From NCBI GenBank assembly GCA_963682025.1, contig OY821518.1, positions 124,520,800-124,584,799 of the forward strand: a stretch of 64,000 bases of DNA, in the 5' to 3' direction. Positions within the stretch are counted from its first letter, which is position 1. Each line of letters starts with the position of its first letter. The notes below the pieces were generated by a model. That model was not told the DNA's origin, did not search any database, and saw nothing but the letters and a program-made list of their open reading frames with translations. A program made the translations under genes and the position numbers. Positions 56,967 to 64,000 of this stretch are shown here, piece after piece. The stretch comes from Cordilura impudica. Taxonomy: Eukaryota > Arthropoda > Insecta > Diptera > Scathophagidae.

Positions 56967-58529
56967 GTTGCACAATAGGTTGAATCGTGCAAAATAGGTT
57001 TTTTTAAATTATTTTTTCTAATAAAGTTTGTATTGAGTAAAAGTATACAAAATTGTGCGTCATTTATGATCTAAATCAATATTTATAGTTACTTACTTTT
57101 TCTGCTGTGTTATCTCAAAGTGCAACAATTTTTCGTATTTTTCTTAAAGTGATAAAAATCTTAATTCAATAAATTTCAAGTGAATTTTTTTTTATATTTA
57201 GACTATTAAAAGTACAAATTTTATAATGGAACCATCAATCTCAGGTATTTTGATATATATTTAAGTAAGTTTTGTTTTGATGTTTTTTGTTAAAATATTT
57301 TTGAAATACATGTTTTTATGGGTTTATGATTATTCATCAATAAAAAAAAAGCAAAAATACTTTCTAATATGACTTTTTTGAGTTAAATTTATGGATTTAT
57401 GGAATATTAAATATTTATTCCTTTAATATTTCTTTAAAAATTATGTTTTTTTTCTAAAAGCACATTAAGTAAGCTCTTGCAGTTTAATTTACTAGTTTAT
57501 CGCCTTTTATTCCAAAGTTACAGGGAAAATTCTGAAATAAGAACATATTTCCCCAAATACAAAAAGGTGCCTAACGGGTTAAAAATAAATTTTTTTTACC
57601 GTTTTGTTTTTTAGATAATGGCTATTTATGTATCAATGAATACCCATTAATAAACAATAACAATATTTTCAAATTACGACTTCCATGAATTAATCGCCAT
57701 TTTGCATACCGTTCAACCCACTGTGCGTCGTTATGTAATAATCTTGATTGTTCAGTCGATGAATTATGCAATGAGACCCAATACTATATGTATTTGCACT
57801 TATAATTTGCTAATTTCAAAAAGCCAGAACGTGAATTCACAATTGATGGTACTTTGATCATTGCGTCTTTTTTTAAATTAGGGAAAATCACCGATATGAA
57901 TGTGCACTTCTGTGCATATTTTGTTTATATTATTATTGTTTATGCTTGTTTATATATATATAGCTTCGCAGCCAGTTAGAAAGCGTCAGTTGATGAAAGC
58001 AGTTCCACATGTTTTTTATAGTGTAAATGGAAAAAAAAAACATTTAAATATAGCATTTACATCCAGCTAATTATTTAATATTTTGTTTAAAAATTAATAA
58101 GAGTAACTAACATCTTAGTTAAACAACAAATAAAAGGACAGCTACTGTTCTTTTAAATACACATCCGAATCCGGGAAAACTATATGTATAAGAAAAAAAG
58201 TTATATTATGAGAAATATTTATAAACCTATGACGATACTTAAGTTTCGAAATAAAAATTTTTTGTTAAAAAAAAATACTCCGGTGCTATCTGGGTTAACT
58301 GTGTTGAGTATGAGTGACCGTTAGTATTAAAATTGAAAATATGTATAATATTTGTTGTTAAAAAACTTAGGTTCATGAAATATTTTCTACATAAAAAAAT
58401 ACTTTCAAAAAATATTTTTAAACTCAAATTAGAAAACTTAATAGTGCTAAATATTTTTTTTTTTCAAACTCATCGCAACCCCCTTAAAAATCGTGGCGAT
58501 CCACGACCCTTTACTATAAAGTATATAGA
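56967..58529. other. No gene seen apart from a possible small exon
   Basis: AT-rich sequence with many short open frames. A possible start exon lies at 57202-57244. I see no repeat family here. Confidence 0.35.
57202..57244 (+). other. Possible first coding exon (very weak)
   Basis: A T-rich tract ending TTATATTTAG (57201) is followed by 43 bases with ATAATGG (ATG at 57236-57238, frame MEPSIS) and a donor-like CAG/GTATTTT at 57245. Such short ATG exons occur in flies, but this could be chance. Confidence 0.12.
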
Positions 58530-58625
58530 TCGACTAATGTTACTTTATACCACTAAGTGGATAGAGTATAATGAATTTGTGCCAATGCTTGTAACTAGCA
58601 AAAATATTTGACCTAGACCCATACA
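58530..58625 (+). mobile_element. mini-me-like fragment
   Basis: TTATACCACTAAGTGGATAG to AATATTTGACCTAGACCCAT matches the first 100 bases of the family, diverged. Confidence 0.7.
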
Positions 58626-58810
58626 GACGACCTACTACAGATGATATGTTTAAATAACCAACTTATAGCCACTGTAAATTCAGAAAAAAATCTTGGAATA
58701 ATATTCAATAGAAGACCCACATGGACTGAACACATTAACTACTCTTGTGGAAGAACGTCTTCACGTTCTTAATTCCATTAAGTTGTAAAACATTTTTCTC
58801 TATTTTGTAA

Positions 58811-58958
58811 GGGCGTATGCAAAAAAATTAGAGTGTACTTCAATTAGACTTTATTGTATGATTTCATACAAAATTTGTTGTGATTGTATGTTTTTCATAC
58901 AAAATTTGTTGATAAGGTCTACTTGAAGTACACTTTAGTTTTTTTTTGCATACGGCCC
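58811..58958. mobile_element. MITE family K, copy 2
   Basis: GGGCGTATGCAAAAAAATTA at the left is mirrored by TTTTTTTTTGCATACGGCCC at the right, with AGTGTACTTCAATTAGACTT and AGGTCTACTTGAAGTACACT inside. It is flanked by TAA on both sides (58808-58810 and 58959-58961). A 3-bp TAA duplication suggests a PIF/Harbinger-type origin. Confidence 0.85.
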
Positions 58959-59088
58959 TAAGTGTTTGGATATTGCAAAGTTTAACTTTCAATTCTTCTT
59001 ATTTTTTTTAATTTTTTTAATTATTTTTTCTTTTTTTGTATAATATATACATATATACTTTTCTTATTTATATTTAACTTAATAAATG

Positions 59089-60325
59089 AAGGGTCCGCCA
59101 TCTAACGCTTTTTTTCAACTAGAGCTTATTTCGTGAATGGTAACACTTAGCTCATGTCTGATTTGGCAGATAATTAGTTTTATCCTTTCGCTGAACGAAT
59201 ATGGTTGTGTATATGCTTGAACAATGCTAGGAAATATTGCGACATTACTCAAAATCATGGTAATGTTGCAGAATGTGTGCGAAAATTGCGTACGGATTTG
59301 GAAGAAGAGAAGCACCGTCAGCTCCGTTTGTTCGTTATCTTGTGAAAAAAGTGAAAGAAACTGGCATCCTCATCGATAAACCAAAGCGTGATAAGCCAAA
59401 AACAGTGCGTACACCCGAGAATATTGCTGCTGCTGCTGAATATTGCTGCTGTGGCAGAAAGTGTCCGTGAAACGCCATCAACATCAATTCACCGTCGTTC
59501 TCAAGAATTGAACATTTCGGAGGCATCATTGAGACGAATTTTGCATAAAGACCTTGGTATGACGCCATACAAAGTCCAAGTGGTTCAGGAGTTGAAGCTT
59601 ACTGACCATCCAATGCATTTTCGCTTCGCTAAGTGGGCCTGCGATCGACTTACAGAAGATGCCGATTTTGCCAAAAAAAAAAAATTATCATTTCACATGA
59701 AGCTCATTTTGAACTTGGCAGGCATGTAAACAAGCAAAATTGTCACATTTGGGGCACAGAAAACCCGCACGCATACATTGAAAAGCCGATACACCCAAAA
59801 CGAGTCACTGTTTAGTGCGGATTTTGGTCCAGAGGCATAATTGGGCCATTTGTCTTCGAAAATTAGCAAGGAGTGGCCGTTACAGTCAATGGCGATCGTT
59901 ATCGGGCCATGTTGAACAAATTTTTGTTCACAAAAATTGAAGAGGAGGATATTGGCAACATTTGGTTTCAACAGGACGGCGCTACGTGCCACATTTTTTT
60001 GAAGATCGCATTATCAGCCGCAGAGCTGATGTCGTTTGGCCACCTCGGAGCTGCGATTTGACACCGCTGGACTAGTATTTGTGGGGTGTCCTCTAAAGAT
60101 AAGTGTGAAATACAGCTGCACATAATCGATAATGGGCTTAAAACTTGGACCGATTGTGTAGGCTGGTGCATGGCCAGCCGTGGCAGCCATTTGAATGAAA
60201 TTATTTTCCATTATTAACCGGAAGAATTGTACTTTCAAATAAAAAAAGAAATTTGAGACAATATTCAGTTTTTTTTTTTTATAGCATCTTCAAAAAAAAA
60301 AAAAAAAGTTATTTGGCGGACCCTT
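59089..60325 (+). mobile_element. mariner element 1 (1237 bp)
   Basis: The inverted ends are AAGGGTCCGCCA and TGGCGGACCCTT. They are flanked by TG at the left and TA at the right, so one side of the TA duplication has changed. Length is typical of mariner. The transposase relic is at 59150-60230. Confidence 0.85.
59150..60230 (+). pseudogene. mariner transposase relic, first Asp replaced
   Basis: Frames in order: KCDITQNHGNVAECVRKL-like helix-turn-helix region, KETGILIDKPKRDKPKTVRT, VRETPSTSIHRRSQELNISE, SLRRILHKDLGMTPYKVQVV, then ISHEAHFELGRHVNKQNCHI, where the catalytic Asp of the DEAHF motif is His. IWGTENPHAYIEKPIHPKRV follows, then TVNGDRYRAMLNKFLF and IWFQQDGATCH (second Asp intact). 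A deletion follows, then EDRIISRRADVVWPPRSCDL and TPLD (third Asp intact). A duplicated (AATATTGCTGCTG) segment at 59420-59450, a run of ten A and several frameshifts break the frame. Confidence 0.8.
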
Positions 60326-60436
60326 TATTAATATTAGATTTAAAAATTATTATATTTCCAAATGCGTAATTCTATACTGCAATAAGAGACTTATAGTCTT
60401 GTGTATAGAATTTCAAATAAATAAATAAATAAATAC

Positions 60437-61024
60437 CGATACTTTTATACCCATCGACTCAGAATCACGTTCTGAGTCGATTTAGCGATGCACGCTCATC
60501 CGTCTGTCCATAAGCGTCTAGCTGTCAGAGGATGAACGCTATCGAAATTGGTGAAAATCGGTTCATGTTCAGACATAGCCCCATGCAAGTGACCCCCATG
60601 AGATCGACTCAAATTGCCATAATATCCAAATTTTCATACAGATCTCAGTCAAATTGAGTTTGTGTAAGATTATTACATCCATTTACCAGTAGTCTAAAAA
60701 TAAACTCTATAGGACAATTCTTAGTCTTAGCCGCCATATGAAGCTGATTCCCGATCTTCACTTAAATCTATCAATAAAGAAAAATATTGCACAGATTTTT
60801 CTCAATATATGTTTTTGCAAAAAATAAGTGAACTTAGCAAATATGGTAAGGATTGGGCCATTTTCTGACCTAGTTCCCTATAAAAATATAGCATTCGATA
60901 TCAACTTTTTCATATCCGAATGCAAAAAAATTAATAACAAAATTTGGTTTATGCATATTTTCTATATCTATGACATAAGATATCGTATTGTCGGATTAGA
61001 CCGACTATAATTTTCTTACTTGTT
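60437..61024 (+). mobile_element. mini-me-like repeat, copy 8 (diverged)
   Basis: The 5' ~90 bp are missing. The (GTCY) tract is reduced to CATCCGTCTGTCC. It ends TCGGATTAGACCGACTATAA and CTTACTTG. It is more diverged than copies 1, 3, 4 and 7. Confidence 0.75.
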
Positions 61025-62994
61025 TTTTTTTTCGTTAAATAATATTTAATTAATATTAATCATGCCATCCGCATATGATATGATGATTTGAATATTTTCA
61101 TTAAGTTCTTTTAAAGAATATTTGATTTTCCCTTGCATGAAAAGTAGTGTCGGAAGGTGCTTCAATTAAATATGTATTTACACTTAAAACAAGTATATGG
61201 ATTTTTAAGAATTTTTGTTATCCCTTCTTTCAGAGTGTACTGGATATTTTAAGCAGGAAAAGTTATGATCTGAAAATTTAGATGACAGTCAGACAAACGT
61301 AAAATTTAAGTTTTAAGATGCCTATTTTAATTTCAGTCATTGTCATTTCATTTATTTATTCACTAAGAGTATAAAGATTGGTATGTGTATATTTTTCGTT
61401 TTATTTTTTGTAATAATAAAAGAGTGTGGTTTATTTTTTTTTTTTTTTTTTTTTGATTCGTTATTGTTGTAGTGCTGGTTTTATGGTTTGTCTCTTTGGT
61501 GTTTTGCTTTTGGTTTGCTTTGTTTAAAATTTTCTGGTATTGTTACTTTCTATATTGTTGTTGTTGCGTTCAAAAGAAAGACAACAAACAACGAATAAAA
61601 TTCTATATATAGTTTAATGAAGTTAAATAATGGCTCCCCTGTTGTGCATTTAAAAATTCCAGCCACCAGATAAAGTCTTTTTCAAAAGTACTGTCAAATA
61701 ATACTATTGGCTTAATGTTATTTAAAATATTGACTTAATTAAGGCTCTACTCTGAAAGTACAGCCCATATATTATGTGTTTAACTGACATAACTTAACTT
61801 TCCCTTAAAAAAAAAAAAAAAAAAAAAAAAAACATTCGAAAATTACAATGAAACAGAGATGAAAAGATTTATTGTTATGTTTAGTTCAGAAATTATTGCT
61901 GGAGCAACGCTTGAAGACATGTTTTATGAGAGGCTTTAACAAATAAAATAAATTCTTTAAAAAAAATTAATATATATAGAGTTAAAGCAATTCCAAGTTA
62001 TTTTCGAAATTTAATTCCTTTCCTATGTCACATATACTCAATAAATGTCATTCATTCTTATTACTTTTTTTTTAGGTATTCACTCCCTAATTGATTGATT
62101 TGAAAATGATTTTAAAATCATTAATTTGTTGTTTATTATTGCATGATCTGCAAATGCTCGCATAATTTAATTTTATAATAAATCATCATCATCATCATCT
62201 CGTAAGTATGAAAAAAAGGAAAAAAAATATGGTTCTTATTGCGAAAAATTGTTGTAGCTCCATTAAATAGTTAATACAGCAAACTGACAGTAATGGTGAA
62301 ACTGATTTATATTTATGTTAAACGTAAAGACGTAACAAAAGGTGTTCAGAGAATATATAAATGTACAGACTCAGACACTCAGCCATCTACAGAAACCCTC
62401 CATACTCGCATAAGCACAGATACAACTTTTTCATTTACGCTTGAATTTTTACAGCATTATTTTCATAGCAGCAGCTTCGGTTTTCAGTTTTCTTTGCTTT
62501 TTTTTTTAGATATTATGTGCGTTTTGTATGTATTGTTTTGATGCGTTGAGTGGTATTTCGTGTTGTTTGTAAAATCAACACGTTGAAATATACAAGTATA
62601 TTCTTCAGGTAAAAGTAAAGCACCGACTAATGGTGTTGACGCGTTGAAAGCGCATCCTTGTCTCAACTTTTTTTTTTAATATTTTCTTTTACAAAATATC
62701 TTTTCATTTTGTAGGGGTTTTCTATGGAATATTCACAGACATTATACATATTTAGTTAATCCTTTAATGGACCGTTAGGAGGCTTATAAGGAACTTTTAT
62801 TTGGCATGAAATATGGTTTCTATTCACAAAGGTAATTCATCACAAACGGGAAATTCGTTAGCATTGGGAACGAACCTCTCTCCTTAAGCAAAACGATTCA
62901 GGTTTCTAAAAATCTAAAATACCTGGAAGGAGTTTTTAACGAGAAACTTTTTTGAAGATTAACGAATTCTCTTGAAACTATTTTGATGCCAGGA
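61025..62994. other. No gene seen
   Basis: AT-rich sequence with poly(T) at about 61435-61454, poly(A) at 61807-61832 and a (CAT)n patch at 62185-62200. Short open frames show no recognisable content. Confidence 0.4.
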
Positions 62995-63640
62995 CGTTGT
63001 GATATCGATATAGTGTGAGATAGATATGTTAATATCAACGCAATTCACAGTGCTCTCATGGAACTGGATGTTTGAAGCTACATCAGCGACTGGATAATTA
63101 ACATACTGAACACACGAACTGTAACCATTTCGCTGGGTTATAGTGTGAAGTCAAAACAATTTTTGGGAGGAACACCACAAGGTGGCTTCCAGTTATTAAC
63201 TCAATTCTTGTAACACTTGACAATCAAGGGGTTAAAATTGTTGCCTATGCGGACGACGATTCTGCTATCAGGTATGTTCTTGGACGTGATAAGTGATATC
63301 ATGATCAGTACTCTGGACACTCTCAACAACTGAGCCACCAGTTGGAGTGAATCAAAGCACACCAGAACTGGTACTTTCACTTCGAAAGCCAAGCAAACTT
63401 TAAGACTTTCGCGTCTGAATGGCAGCGAACTTATCAAACATTGTTAAATACCTTGGAATCTTCATGGATTCTAAACTCTCATAAAAACTGAACATCGAAA
63501 ACAGTTATAGAGGCAACGGTTTAAAGTAGAGTTTGCGTCCAAAAATGGTTTTATGGATGTATATGGTTATCGTACGCCCTATTCTCACTTATAACTCCCA
63601 AGTTCAGTGGAAAGGAACTATATAAAGTGTGAAATAAATG
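62995..63640 (+). pseudogene. R1-like reverse transcriptase relic
   Basis: Plus-strand pieces: NINAIHSALMELDV, NILNTRTVTISLGYSVKSKQ, GGTPQGG, DNQGVKIVAYADD (catalytic YADD intact), DVISDIMISTLDTLNN, TFTSKAKQTLRLSRLNGSEL, and a C-terminal KYLGIF- and YGYRTPY-type region that reads VLWMYMVIVRPILTYNSQV in another frame. This order fits R1/I-group elements. Short deletions and stops are frequent. Confidence 0.7.
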
Positions 63641-64000
63641 GTGGAAATGGGACCTACCCCTCAGAAGCTCTTCATTTCTTACTTTATATTATTTCTATTA
63701 ACTTGCTCGATTTGCTGCTACATATTCAAGGAAAGGCTGGACCTATGGACATGCTAGGCATCTAAGTGGGTTACCAAATAATTAAAGTCTAGAATGTAAC
63801 TATTTTACATCTAGACAAAAATATTGTAATCAACGAGATAAATTCAAGCAGGAGGTCAAAAGGTATGCATTCATTTGACATTATGACACATGGTTGTAAC
63901 TGACAATAAAATATTCCTATATGGAAAATGGATTCCATTTTGTTGAAATTTGTGTGGGAGTATATGGGAAATTCATTAAAATACCGTATATCTGAAACCA
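63641..64000. other. No gene seen
   Basis: Probably the continuation of the retroelement relic at first, then anonymous DNA. The window ends without a recognisable boundary. Confidence 0.3.

Larger units (their letters stand above)
58640..60436 (+). pseudogene. Non-LTR retroelement 3' relic (split by MITE and mariner)
   Basis: NSEKNLGIIFNRRPTWTEHI and NYSCGRT (58675-58760) match the post-RT region of non-LTR elements of the Waldo/R1 type. An interruption by MITE K (58811-58958) and by mariner 1 (59089-60325) follows. The 3' UTR and an (AAAT)n tail end at 60436. The family assignment is loose. Confidence 0.55.

Noticed and set aside
62293..62541. Open frame MVKLIYIYVKRKDVTKGVQ
   Set aside because: No motif, ends in a poly(T)-derived hydrophobic stretch, and no supporting splice or promoter signal; likely chance.

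Overview
This window looks like a transposon-rich, AT-rich intergenic or intronic stretch of a dipteran genome, probably a calyptrate (muscoid) fly. I infer this from the absence of bacterial-style gene packing, from splice-like exon fragments, from many non-LTR retrotransposon and DNA-transposon relics, and from about ten copies of an ~800-bp repeat that carries a (GTCY)n microsatellite. That repeat resembles the mini-me / DINE-1-like repeats of flies. I see no complete host gene. At most there are three short exon candidates (4435-4537, 5377-5559 and 57202-57244).

Layout. 1-3428: a decayed DNA transposon with ~265-bp inverted repeats (element E), invaded by a mini-me copy and a 156-bp tandem array. 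3429-6600: a 110-bp tandem repeat, a short Helitron (B1), a good exon candidate, and an RT relic with a MITE. 6655-10505: a mini-me copy split by a piggyBac-like element (7238-10391), itself split by a non-LTR element. 10500-15400: mostly anonymous DNA with two MITE-like inverted repeats and a mariner relic. 15424-24717: a plus-strand non-LTR element (F) split at one codon boundary by a minus-strand CR1/Jockey-like element (G, 17129-21906). G is split in turn by a mini-me copy. The 3' tail of F runs into 1.2 kb of apparently perfect (AATCT)n. 25185-31335: a DNA transposon with ~450-bp inverted repeats (J), whose left repeat is split by an RTE/CFDP2-like retroelement (H). 31653-33487: a mini-me copy split by a foldback element that carries a FLYWCH zinc-finger fragment. 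33490-37430: largely anonymous.

37436-45987: a second piggyBac (TTAA duplications) split by a Tigger/pogo element (37756-43876). The Tigger holds a 3-kb Helitron-like repeat and a Helitron (B2), and B2 is split by another mini-me copy. This gives four nesting levels. 46157-52887: a 6.7-kb near-palindrome built of inverted Helitron copies. It has outward-facing CTAG ends, a Helitron-helicase C-terminal fragment in each arm, and a TIR transposon (D) at the centre. 53722-56961: a near-complete Transib transposon (RAG1-related transposase), ending in the heptamer CACAGTG followed by a 22/23-bp spacer and a nonamer-like GCAAAAATC. 58530-61024: a mini-me fragment, and an RT relic interrupted by a MITE and a mariner, followed by another mini-me. 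62995-63640: a final RT relic.

The elements do not work together as a pathway. What they record is an order of insertion. All coding regions recognised carry stops, frameshifts or lost catalytic residues, so nothing here looks autonomous now. The Transib is the closest to intact, with three stops and one frameshift. Calls rest on reading the sequence and on remembered family motifs; no database search was run.
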